Below are positions 1 to 4,838 of a stretch of 7,700 nt of DNA, piece after piece. The stretch's first letter is position 1. Each line of letters starts with the position of its first letter. The stretch spans positions 1-7,700 of the forward strand of contig RFSC01000036.1 of NCBI GenBank assembly GCA_009924185.1, written 5' to 3'. The translations under genes were made by a program, and so were the position numbers. Under the pieces are notes generated by a model. That model saw only the letters and a program-made list of their open reading frames with translations. It was not told where the DNA came from and made no database searches. Source of the DNA: Actinomycetota bacterium. GTDB lineage: Bacteria; Actinomycetota; Actinomycetes; Nanopelagicales; Nanopelagicaceae.

Positions 1-1811
1 ACCCTTCACACTTAGAGGCGGTTAACCCGGTTCTTGAGGGAATTGTGCGAGCTAAGCAGGATCGCAAGAATGTAAAGAGTGCATTTTCAGTACTTCCAAT
101 CTTGATTCATGGAGATGCAGCTTTTGCTGGCCAGGGTGTAGTTGCTGAAACGCTCAATATGTCTCAGCTACGTGGCTATCGCACTGGTGGCACAATCCAC
201 GTTGTTATTAACAATCAGGTTGGCTTTACAACATCACCGGAATCAGCCCGTTCCTCCCGTTACTCAACAGATATTGCAAAGTTGATTCAAGCGCCGGTGT
301 TCCATGTAAACGGCGATGATCCAGAAGCTTGCGTTCGCGTGGCGCGAGTAGCCTTTGAGTATCGCCAAACCTTCAATAAAGATGTTGTTATTGACATGGT
401 TTGCTACCGCCGCCGTGGACACAACGAAGGTGATGAGCCAAGCTTCACACAGCCACGTATGTACAAGTTGATTGATGCAAAGCGCACTACTCGCGTTCTT
501 TATGCAGAGGCATTGGTCGGCCGTGGCGACATTACTCAGGAAGAATCTGATCAAATCGCTCGTGAGTTCCAAGCTCAGCTAGAAGGAATCTTTAACTCAG
601 TACATGACAAGCTTCCAGAGAAGCCAGCCTTCAACAAGTTAGAGACCTTTGATCCTCTCAAGACCAATACCGCAATCTCTGAATCTGTTGCTCGACAGAT
701 TGCGGCTACTCAGGTCGCAGTACCTGAGAACTTTAAGGTTCATCCGAAATTGACCCCACAATTACAACGTCGCGTCACAATGCTTGATGACGGCACTATT
801 GATTGGTCGGGCGGTGAGATGCTGGCCTTTGGTTCACTTCTGCTGGAAGGTCATCCAGTTCGTATTGCCGGTCAAGATGTTGGACGTGGAACGTTTTCTA
901 ACCGTCATGCTGTAATCCGAGATCATGAGGATGGCAGCGAATGGCTTCCACTTCGTGCCCTTCTTGATAATGAAAACCAATTCTTTGTAGTTGATTCACT
1001 CCTATCTGAATACGCCGCCATGGGCTTTGAGTATGGCTATTCGGTCGAGCGTGAGAATGCTCTAGTCCTTTGGGAAGCCCAGTTTGGTGACTTCGCAAAT
1101 GGCGCTCAAACCATAATTGATGAGTTCATCTCCTCTTCTTTGCAGAAATGGGGAGAGCGCTCCTCAGTCGCATTGCTTTTGCCTCATGGTTACGAGGGTC
1201 AAGGTCCGGATCACTCTTCAGGACGTATCGAAAGATTCCTAACTTTATGCGCTGAAAACAATATGACAGTCGCACAACCTTCATCGCCAGCTTCCTACTT
1301 CCACTTGTTGCGTTGGCATGTTATGAATCCGGCCCGTAGACCGTTGATTGTTTTTGAACCAAAATCAATGTTGCGCTTGAAGGCAGCTGCATCAAAGCTC
1401 TCTGATTTCACCTCTGGAACTTTCCGTCCATTTATTGGGGATGAATCCGTAAACAACGCAAGTAAGTTAATTCTTTGCAGTGGCAAGATCTACTGGGAGT
1501 TAATTGCAGAGCGTGCCAAGTTAGGTGAAAACTCTGTTGCAATTACTCGTGTTGAGCAGTTGTATCCACTTCCAATCAATGAGATTGTGGCTGAAATCAA
1601 CAAGCATCCGAATGCACAGCTTGTTTGGGTTCAAGATGAACCAGCAAATCAAGGCCCATGGCCATTTGTCTCAGCAAACCTCGCAGAACATTTGAATGGC
1701 CGCGAACTGCGTCGTATCTCTCGTCGCGCAGCTGCCAGCCCAGCAACTGGCAGTATTTATGTTCATGAAGAAGAGCAAAAAGCTCTTATCGCTGAAGTTT
1801 TTGCCCGCTAG
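1..1811 (+). CDS. kgd: 2-oxoglutarate dehydrogenase E1 / Kgd-type enzyme, C-terminal part (5' partial)
   Basis: This enzyme carries out thiamine diphosphate (ThDP)-dependent decarboxylation of 2-oxoglutarate in the TCA cycle. The reading frame is open to the left edge: the first full codons encode PSHLEAVNPVLEG, a hallmark of SucA/Kgd, so the GTG at 45 is internal and not the start. Visible are 602 residues. HGDAAFAGQG (bases 108-137) and NNQVGFTT (about 210-233) form the ThDP-Mg site, with Asp and Asn as expected metal ligands. RRRGHNEGDEP follows near 408. The transketolase-like pyrimidine-binding half includes EGHPVRIAGQDVGRGTFSNRH (from about 846), HGYEGQGPDHSSGR and FEPKSMLRLKAA, and the C-terminal domain runs to the TAG. 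Actinobacterial Kgd proteins are about 1200 residues, with an E2-like succinyltransferase domain fused at the N terminus. That half lies outside the window, so the fusion is inferred. The 3' end overlaps the opposing protease gene by 26 bp. Confidence 0.96.
   Translation, partial: PSHLEAVNPVLEGIVRAKQDRKNVKSAFSVLPILIHGDAAFAGQGVVAETLNMSQLRGYRTGGTIHVVINNQVGFTTSPESARSSRYSTDIAKLIQAPVFHVNGDDPEACVRVARVAFEYRQTFNKDVVIDMVCYRRRGHNEGDEPSFTQPRMYKLIDAKRTTRVLYAEALVGRGDITQEESDQIAREFQAQLEGIFNSVHDKLPEKPAFNKLETFDPLKTNTAISESVARQIAATQVAVPENFKVHPKLTPQLQRRVTMLDDGTIDWSGGEMLAFGSLLLEGHPVRIAGQDVGRGTFSNRHAVIRDHEDGSEWLPLRALLDNENQFFVVDSLLSEYAAMGFEYGYSVERENALVLWEAQFGDFANGAQTIIDEFISSSLQKWGERSSVALLLPHGYEGQGPDHSSGRIERFLTLCAENNMTVAQPSSPASYFHLLRWHVMNPARRPLIVFEPKSMLRLKAAASKLSDFTSGTFRPFIGDESVNNASKLILCSGKIYWELIAERAKLGENSVAITRVEQLYPLPINEIVAEINKHPNAQLVWVQDEPANQGPWPFVSANLAEHLNGRELRRISRRAAASPATGSIYVHEEEQKALIAEVFAR
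1771..1787. other. Short inverted repeat near the kgd 3' end
   Basis: AAGAGC (1771-1776) and GCTCTT (1782-1787) form a perfect 6-bp stem around an A5 loop, inside the last codons of kgd and across the stop of the opposing protease gene. A T6 run follows ten bases later (1797-1802) on the plus strand, so this is not a textbook intrinsic terminator. It may still help end transcription between the two convergent genes. Confidence 0.3.
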
Positions 1812-2148
1812 ATTTTTTTAATCTAAACAAAACTTTACCCCGCACTTCGTGAGCGTTTATATAGCCCCACTTCCGAGAGTCATTCATTAACTCTTGGATT
1901 TCAGTTTGGCGATTATCGCCCTCCACCCAGTACAACCCATTGTGTGATTTTTGAACCCTTTTAATTAGGAAAATGCCCGGCATTTCATCTCGTTCAACTA
2001 CAACCACGGTACGTAAAGGCAATTCCAAAGGCAGTTGCGAATACCAACGCACTAAAAGCACATCCCCATCACTGTAGGTGGGGTTCATCGAGGAACCTGA
2101 AACCTTGACCCGTTTCAAACCCAATCCCGAGAAGCCAAACTTCGACAT
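1786..2148 (-). CDS. sodX: S26-family peptidase, probable nickel-type superoxide dismutase maturation protease
   Basis: This is a predicted serine-lysine peptidase that would remove the N-terminal propeptide of Ni-SOD so that the mature His1 can bind nickel. From the ATG at 2148 the protein has 120 residues. SGSSMNP (17-23) carries the signal-peptidase Ser motif, with S20 the likely nucleophile. LIKRV gives the general-base K63. GDNR (77-80) and DSRKWGYI (90-97) match the later conserved boxes of type I signal peptidases. No N-terminal membrane anchor is visible, which suits a cytoplasmic substrate. Residues 1-11 are basic and not hydrophobic. The reading frame extends to a TTG at 2169, but the ATG is preferred because the TTG form would push into the control region. 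Neither start has a Shine-Dalgarno sequence. The role rests on family motifs plus adjacency to sodN. In Streptomyces the sodX gene follows sodN in the same direction, whereas here the two are divergent. Confidence 0.88.
   Translation of the reverse strand: MSKFGFSGLGLKRVKVSGSSMNPTYSDGDVLLVRWYSQLPLELPLRTVVVVERDEMPGIFLIKRVQKSHNGLYWVEGDNRQTEIQELMNDSRKWGYINAHEVRGKVLFRLKKSSGQKLQR
1809..1825. other. AT-rich inverted repeat at the kgd stop codon, weak terminator candidate
   Basis: TAGATT (1809-1814, including the kgd stop codon) and AATCTA (1820-1825) are perfect inverted repeats around a T5 loop. The stem is AT-rich and therefore weak, and no U-tract follows on either strand. It sits in the tail-to-tail overlap of kgd and the protease gene, where a bidirectional terminator would be expected, but the sequence alone does not prove that role. 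Confidence 0.25.
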
Positions 2149-2159
2149 GACGGGTAGTC

Positions 2160-2175
2160 TTGCACTCAATTGCAG
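2160..2175. promoter_or_regulatory. TTGCA direct repeat between sodX and sodN, possible operator
   Basis: TTGCA occurs at 2160-2164 and again at 2170-2174, exactly ten bases (one helical turn) apart, in the 59-bp divergent gap. Because TGCA is self-complementary, the pair also reads as an inverted repeat. It resembles the Streptomyces Nur box (as I recall it, tTGCaa-N5-ttGCAA), but the half-sites here are one base closer. It lies upstream of the possible sodN -10 at 2180-2185 and 11 bases upstream of the sodX ATG, so a bound regulator could affect both genes. The identity of any binding protein is inference. Confidence 0.35.
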
Positions 2176-2179
2176 TAAA

Positions 2180-2185
2180 TATGAA
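2180..2185 (+). promoter_or_regulatory. Possible -10 element for sodN
   Basis: TATGAA matches four of six bases of the TATAAT consensus. A start of transcription near 2192 would leave a leader of about 16 bases containing the ribosome binding site for the ATG at 2208. There is no convincing -35 hexamer at the normal distance (TTGCAC at 2160 leaves only 14 bases), so support is weak. If this assignment holds, the upstream ATG at 2181 could not be translated. Confidence 0.25.
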
Positions 2186-2192
2186 CTCTTTT

Positions 2193-2202
2193 AGAAGTGA
2201 GG
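2193..2202 (+). promoter_or_regulatory. Ribosome binding site that decides the sodN start
   Basis: AGAAGTGAGG ends five bases before the ATG at 2208, with GAGG as the pairing core. The alternative in-frame starts, ATG at 2181 and TTG at 2160, have no purine-rich sequence upstream. This is the main reason for choosing 2208. Confidence 0.55.
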
Positions 2203-2207
2203 TCAAA

Positions 2208-2582
2208 ATGCTTACCGTCTATGCTCATTGCGATCTACCTTGTGGTGTTTACGATCCAGCTCAAGCAAAAATTGAAGCTCAATCTGTAAAGGCCTGCATG
2301 GAAAAGTACGCAGCTTCATCTGATCCAGATTTCAAAGCTCGCGCTGTTTCCATCAAGGAGGCACGCTCCAACATGGTTAAGGAACATCTTTGGGTTCTGT
2401 GGACCGATTACTTCAAGCCCAACCATTTCGAGGCTTACCCGCAACTTCATGGCTTGTTTAATGAAGCGACAAAGTTGGCAGGTGCGGCTGGAACCAAAGG
2501 CACAGTCGATGTTGCAGTAGCCGATAAATTGATTGGCAAGATTGATGAGATTGCCGAGATTTTCTGGGCAACTAAAAAGTAG
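2208..2582 (+). CDS. sodN: Nickel superoxide dismutase
   Basis: Ni-SOD dismutates superoxide to hydrogen peroxide and oxygen in the cytoplasm, as a hexamer of four-helix bundles. The nickel hook HCDLPCGVY is intact: His1, Cys2 and Cys6 of the mature protein are the nickel ligands and Tyr9 guards the active site. The mature part is 118 residues, close to the 117 known for Streptomyces. It keeps conserved stretches such as VLWTDYFKPNHFE and the terminal IFWATKK. The chosen start gives a propeptide of only six residues, MLTVYA. Starting at the ATG at 2181 would give 15 residues, nearer the 14 of Streptomyces, but without a ribosome binding site. The cleavage context VYA|H resembles the Streptomyces VSA|H. 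The gene is divergent from the probable processing protease and ends two bases from the opposing thioesterase gene. The product is certain; the start is less so. Confidence 0.95.
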   Translation: MLTVYAHCDLPCGVYDPAQAKIEAQSVKACMEKYAASSDPDFKARAVSIKEARSNMVKEHLWVLWTDYFKPNHFEAYPQLHGLFNEATKLAGAAGTKGTVDVAVADKLIGKIDEIAEIFWATKK

Positions 2583-2584
2583 AA

Positions 2585-3001
2585 CTACTCGCTCTCTTGT
2601 TGTGACATGAGAGCAAGCGCGGCGGTCCGTGCCAGGAAAGAAACTCTTTCCACGAGGTTGCGACGCATCACAGATGCAGCAACTAGGCGCGGGCCGTCAT
2701 GTATTTCACAGACAAAAGTTAATTCATTTTCCTCAAATGCAACACAGGTAGCAGAGCCTTGTATCTCAGTTCCGATTCCCACCGCTTGGTGAAGTTCTAA
2801 TTTGAATTCAAGCAGAGTGGTGGACTCACTATTATCGAGAAACTCAGCAATCGCTGAGTTGCAGGCGCTCTCCATCAGAGTTAAAAGAAAACTGTTTGAA
2901 AGTATGGGCATGTCACCGCTGCCATGCGCCAAAGAGGTATCGCCGGGCCGCACCACCATCTGTGAAATGCCGACCGCACCAACTACTGACTCACTTTGCA
3001 T
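2585..3001 (-). CDS. FlK-like hotdog-fold thioesterase
   Basis: This is a predicted acyl-CoA thioesterase of 138 residues with a single hotdog domain, similar in layout to fluoroacetyl-CoA thioesterase FlK and the wider 'thioesterase family protein' group. Matches to the FlK pattern are: VRPGDTS near the N terminus, the helix FLLTLMESAC with E44, TTLLEFKLELHQA with H71, HDGPRLVAAS (102-111), and the closing RRNLVERVSFLAR. E44 and H71 line up with the FlK catalytic Glu50 and His76 as I remember them. The FlK Thr42 position appears to be Asn or Ser (S35-N36-S37), so fluoroacetate specificity should not be assumed and the substrate is unknown. The gene lies 29 bp after the rsrA stop on the same strand and may be read through from sigR-rsrA or from its own leaderless promoter. 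No ribosome binding site precedes the ATG. Confidence 0.78.
   Translation of the reverse strand: MQSESVVGAVGISQMVVRPGDTSLAHGSGDMPILSNSFLLTLMESACNSAIAEFLDNSESTTLLEFKLELHQAVGIGTEIQGSATCVAFEENELTFVCEIHDGPRLVAASVMRRNLVERVSFLARTAALALMSQQESE
2591..2614. other. Hairpin at the sodN/thioesterase convergent junction
   Basis: GCTCTC (2591-2596) pairs with GAGAGC (2609-2614). After one T-T mismatch, TGT pairs with ACA further in, around a TGTG loop. It lies nine bases beyond the sodN stop, within the last codons of the thioesterase gene. There is no U-run after it on the plus strand, so terminator function is only a possibility suggested by its position. Confidence 0.3.
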
Positions 3002-3009
3002 CAGTTAAT

Positions 3010-3015
3010 AACCTA
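3010..3015 (-). promoter_or_regulatory. Possible -10 element for a leaderless thioesterase mRNA
   Basis: Read on the minus strand this is TAGGTT, fitting the actinobacterial TAnnnT -10 pattern, with eight bases between it and the ATG at 3001. That spacing puts the expected transcription start at or beside the start codon, agreeing with the absence of a ribosome binding site. No -35 is evident. The element overlaps the inner arm of a 6-bp inverted repeat (3011-3027). Confidence 0.35.
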
Positions 3016-3027
3016 GCAGGACTAGGT
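3011..3027. other. Inverted repeat ACCTAG-N5-CTAGGT between rsrA and the thioesterase gene
   Basis: ACCTAG (3011-3016) and CTAGGT (3022-3027) form a perfect 6-bp stem with a five-base loop in the 29-bp gap between the two genes. It overlaps the proposed -10 of the thioesterase gene, a position suited to an operator. It could equally be an RNA hairpin affecting readthrough. No poly-U follows. Confidence 0.35.
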
Positions 3028-3030
3028 CAG

Positions 3031-3408
3031 CTAGAAGGGAAAATCCCTTCTGATTTCATGGGATGTTTCAATCTCGATCTGGGTTTCGCCATCAATCGTT
3101 ATCTCGGTACGGCGGTACTGGGTGATGATTTCAGTTTGGGTGTAACCAGAAAGTTCTTGTAGCTGTAGCTCATAAAGTTGGTGCGCAATCCGCTCCTGCA
3201 GTGTGGAAGGAGCGGTCTCGCAGCAGGAACGGGACAGCAATGAACGAACTAGGTTTAGAGCGGCTCTTTCCATCTCTAGCTGATTGCGACAAGGCGCACA
3301 ATCCTGTAAGTGGAATGCCATCTGATTGAATACGGCAGAGTCCTCTATTTCATTGTCTATAAAAAGAACCAAGGAGTCTTGGCAGGCGGCGCAGTTGATC
3401 TCGCTCAC
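3031..3408 (-). CDS. rsrA: Zinc-binding redox-sensing anti-sigma factor (RsrA/RshA type)
   Basis: This protein holds the SigR-type sigma factor inactive and releases it when its cysteines are oxidised. In 125 residues it shows the zinc anti-sigma signature HLQDCAPC (H33, C37, C40; HX3CX2C). An upstream cysteine pair (C6, C9) supplies the N-terminal cysteine that in Streptomyces RsrA (C11) forms the trigger disulfide. An adjacent pair C62-C63 matches the CC of RsrA. The GTG start at 3408 overlaps the sigma stop as GTGA and has a perfect AAGGAGG six bases upstream, so both proteins are made in coupled amounts. Oddity: after about residue 78 the protein continues for some 45 residues in a Thr/Glu/Ile-rich tail ending IRRDFPF that does not resemble the tail I know from Streptomyces RsrA. 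Identification as RsrA-type is firm from motifs and partner; tail function is unknown. Confidence 0.93.
   Translation of the reverse strand: MSEINCAACQDSLVLFIDNEIEDSAVFNQMAFHLQDCAPCRNQLEMERAALNLVRSLLSRSCCETAPSTLQERIAHQLYELQLQELSGYTQTEIITQYRRTEITIDGETQIEIETSHEIRRDFPF
3033..3051. other. Strong hairpin at the rsrA stop codon
   Basis: AGAAGGGA (3033-3040) and TCCCTTCT (3044-3051) form a perfect 8-bp stem with a three-base loop. It covers the last codons of rsrA and the first base of its stop. On the transcribed (minus) strand it is not followed by a U-tract, so it is more likely an mRNA 3'-end stabiliser or attenuator-like structure than a classic terminator. It would sit just upstream of the thioesterase start in a readthrough transcript. 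Confidence 0.45.
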
Positions 3409-4067
3409 TTTGCTCCTCCTTTCACATATCCCCGCTCGCGGGCATAGTCAGTCAACTTTTCTCTCAGTTGTTTGCGACCACGATGCAGACGAGACATGAC
3501 AGTTCCTGCTGGCACTCCAACAATCTCTGCAATCTCCTTATAGGAAAATCCTTCAACATCAGCCAAATAAACCGCCATCCGGAACTCTTCTGGAATTTCT
3601 GCCAGCGCTTTTTTGATATCACTATCAGGCAGATTCTCTAGAACTACATCCTCTGTTGATTTACCTTGATCACTGGTATGTGATGAGGCTTCTGCAATCT
3701 GCCAATCTTCTAGCTCAGCATCTGAGGTTTGTGGCCGACGCTGGTCTTTTCTATATGTATTAATGAATGTTGTTGTGAGAACTCGGTAAAGCCAAGCCTT
3801 TAAATTTGTTCCTGGTTCAAATTGATGAAATGAGGTGTAGGCCTTTGCATACGTGTCCTGCACTAAATCTTGGGCATCCGCCGGATTCTTTGTATATCTC
3901 AAGGCAGCTGCATAAAGCTGATTCATGTATTGCAGCGCATCTCTTTCAAAACGTTTGGTGCGCTCTGCGGCGGTTTCTTTCTCGCGATCGACACGAACCA
4001 ACTCTCCAGCGCTGCTGGAGTCGGGGGTAGAAGTTTCGGTCGGCATTGTTTCCAAGGTTATCGCCAC
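3405..4067 (-). CDS. sigR: ECF RNA polymerase sigma factor, SigR/SigH type (thiol-oxidative stress)
   Basis: This group-4 sigma factor directs RNA polymerase to disulfide-stress promoters. It has 220 residues. Region 2 runs about 45-110 (NPADAQDLVQDTYAKAY, then FEPGTNLKAWLYRVLTTTFIN). A polar linker spans 110-150. Region 4 runs about 153-205, with EIPEEFRMAVYLADVEGFSYKEI and the recognition helix part VPAGTVMSRLHRGRKQLRE, nearly identical to the SigR/SigH consensus. The frame is closed by TAG three codons before the GTG at 4067, so no long form like Streptomyces sigma-R' can be made from this DNA. The GTG has no usable Shine-Dalgarno but lies almost at the predicted transcription start of a SigR-type promoter, suggesting leaderless translation. 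The alternative ATG at 4046 (213 residues) is preceded only by a weak GGAA. The 3' end overlaps rsrA. Confidence 0.95.
   Translation of the reverse strand: MAITLETMPTETSTPDSSSAGELVRVDREKETAAERTKRFERDALQYMNQLYAAALRYTKNPADAQDLVQDTYAKAYTSFHQFEPGTNLKAWLYRVLTTTFINTYRKDQRRPQTSDAELEDWQIAEASSHTSDQGKSTEDVVLENLPDSDIKKALAEIPEEFRMAVYLADVEGFSYKEIAEIVGVPAGTVMSRLHRGRKQLREKLTDYARERGYVKGGAK
3415..3421 (-). promoter_or_regulatory. Perfect Shine-Dalgarno for rsrA inside the sigR coding end
   Basis: On the minus strand this reads AAGGAGG, six bases before the rsrA GTG. The same bases encode the final Lys-Gly-Gly of the sigma factor, so the C-terminal KGGAK is probably dictated by the ribosome binding site. It is the strongest ribosome binding site in the window, which is notable as several neighbours have none. 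Confidence 0.85.
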
Positions 4068-4075
4068 ACCCCTCT

Positions 4076-4102
4076 AACCCGCACCTTGATTGGATTATTC
4101 CC
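4076..4102 (-). promoter_or_regulatory. SigR/SigH-type autoregulatory promoter of sigR
   Basis: On the minus strand, GGGAAT (4102-4097) is followed by exactly 18 bases and then GTTA (4078-4075). The known SigR/SigH consensus is GGAAT, 18-19 bases, GTT. It lies wholly in the 36-bp gap between the SRAP stop and the sigR GTG, and would start transcription at roughly 4067-4070. Position, spacing and partner gene all agree with positive autoregulation of sigR-rsrA, as known in Streptomyces and mycobacteria. Confidence 0.85.
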
Positions 4103-4103
4103 T

Positions 4104-4808
4104 CTAAAAGAGAGTCTCGGGCTGCGTCTCGATTGGCTCCACTAACTCTGGGCCATTGTTGCGAATTGAGTTAACCAAATCGGCGACGGGCCAAAAACGC
4201 AAATCAGCATCTGGCTTAGGAACCTGCATCAAAGCCCGGACCTTCTCAATGTCTTGCAACTCCGGATCCATCCACGCATCCCATCGATCACGTGGCAAAA
4301 ATAATGGCATCCGATTATGAACCGTTGCTAATTCATTGACCGCATCACGGGTAATGATTGCAACGCTCTCTTTAATTTCACCAGTCGGTGAAATCCATGT
4401 TTCATGTATTCCAGAGAATGCCAGTAACTTTCCTTCACTATTGGAAATATAAACCGGTTGTTTTGTTTTGTACTTTCCTAACTCGGTGGCCCATTCAAAA
4501 TATCCACTAGCCGGAACTAAGCATCTACTTTTTCTAAAAGCTTGACGAAAAGTTGGTTTTTCATGAACCGTTTCAGATCTAGCGTTGATTGCCTGAGATT
4601 GAGATCGCAAAGCTTCTGAGAGATTTTTGCTCCAAGGAGCGATCATTCCCCATGACGCTATCTCGATTTTTTCATTCTTAATTATGTAAATATCTTGAGT
4701 GGGCTTGATGTTCCAATCCACTGGCAGCGTTCTATCCGGCATTACTTTTGAAGAAAACTCCTCGGCGATATCTGTCATCACCTCTAAGAGCGCAAATCGG
4801 CCGCACAT
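4104..4808 (-). CDS. SRAP/YedK (HMCES)-type abasic-site DNA-protein crosslink protein
   Basis: SRAP (SOS response-associated peptidase) proteins bind abasic sites in single-stranded DNA through a covalent thiazolidine bond from Cys2, shielding them until repair, and later undo the bond. The 234-residue product begins MCGRF, giving the obligatory Cys2 after Met removal and fixing the start. Other conserved features are WNIKPTQ (32-38), INARSET with N75, CLVPASGYFEW with E105, and HNRMP with H164. These correspond to Asn75, Glu105 and His160 of E. coli YedK. The gene is divergent from aroA over 30 bp, with a TAGATT -10 six bases from its ATG and no ribosome binding site at usable distance. It is upstream of sigR on the same strand. 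The mycobacterial homologue Rv3226c also sits between sigH and aroA, so the neighbourhood is conserved. Confidence 0.93.
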   Translation of the reverse strand: MCGRFALLEVMTDIAEEFSSKVMPDRTLPVDWNIKPTQDIYIIKNEKIEIASWGMIAPWSKNLSEALRSQSQAINARSETVHEKPTFRQAFRKSRCLVPASGYFEWATELGKYKTKQPVYISNSEGKLLAFSGIHETWISPTGEIKESVAIITRDAVNELATVHNRMPLFLPRDRWDAWMDPELQDIEKVRALMQVPKPDADLRFWPVADLVNSIRNNGPELVEPIETQPETLF

Positions 4809-4814
4809 GCCCCT

Positions 4815-4820
4815 AATCTA
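4815..4820 (-). promoter_or_regulatory. -10 element for leaderless transcription of the SRAP gene
   Basis: Read on the minus strand this is TAGATT (TAnnnT), with six bases before the ATG at 4808, so the expected +1 is the A of the start codon. GCGACA on the minus strand (4845-4840, 19-base spacer) is a poor but possible -35 that falls inside aroA codons. The AGGGG next to the ATG is too close to act as a Shine-Dalgarno. Confidence 0.55.
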
Positions 4821-4825
4821 TGTCC

Positions 4826-4831
4826 TAGACT
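4826..4831 (+). promoter_or_regulatory. -10 element for leaderless transcription of aroA
   Basis: TAGACT (TAnnnT) ends seven bases before the aroA ATG at 4839, so transcription should begin at or next to the start codon. No purine-rich ribosome binding site is present. No good -35 was found at 17-19 bases. The element is separated by only five bases from the opposing -10 of the SRAP gene. Confidence 0.55.
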
Positions 4832-4838
4832 TCACCAT

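Noticed and set aside
45..47. GTG at 45 as the start of the first gene
   Set aside because: The frame is open to base 1 and the upstream codons encode the conserved SucA/Kgd residues SHLEAVNP, so the gene begins outside the window.
264..572. 102-codon antisense ORF inside kgd, and a similar one at 898-1098
   Set aside because: Fully antisense to a strongly conserved enzyme, with no recognisable motif or ribosome binding site; shadow frames.
2160..2169. TTG starts of sodN (2160) and sodX (2169), which would overlap head to head
   Set aside because: Neither has a ribosome binding site, both would consume the control region, and better ATG starts exist at 2208 and 2148.
2607..3162. Plus-strand ORFs (2607-2792, 2802-3008, 2896-3162) antisense to the thioesterase and rsrA genes
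   Set aside because: Their composition follows the opposite-strand genes, no domain is recognisable, and the minus-strand genes have clear motifs.
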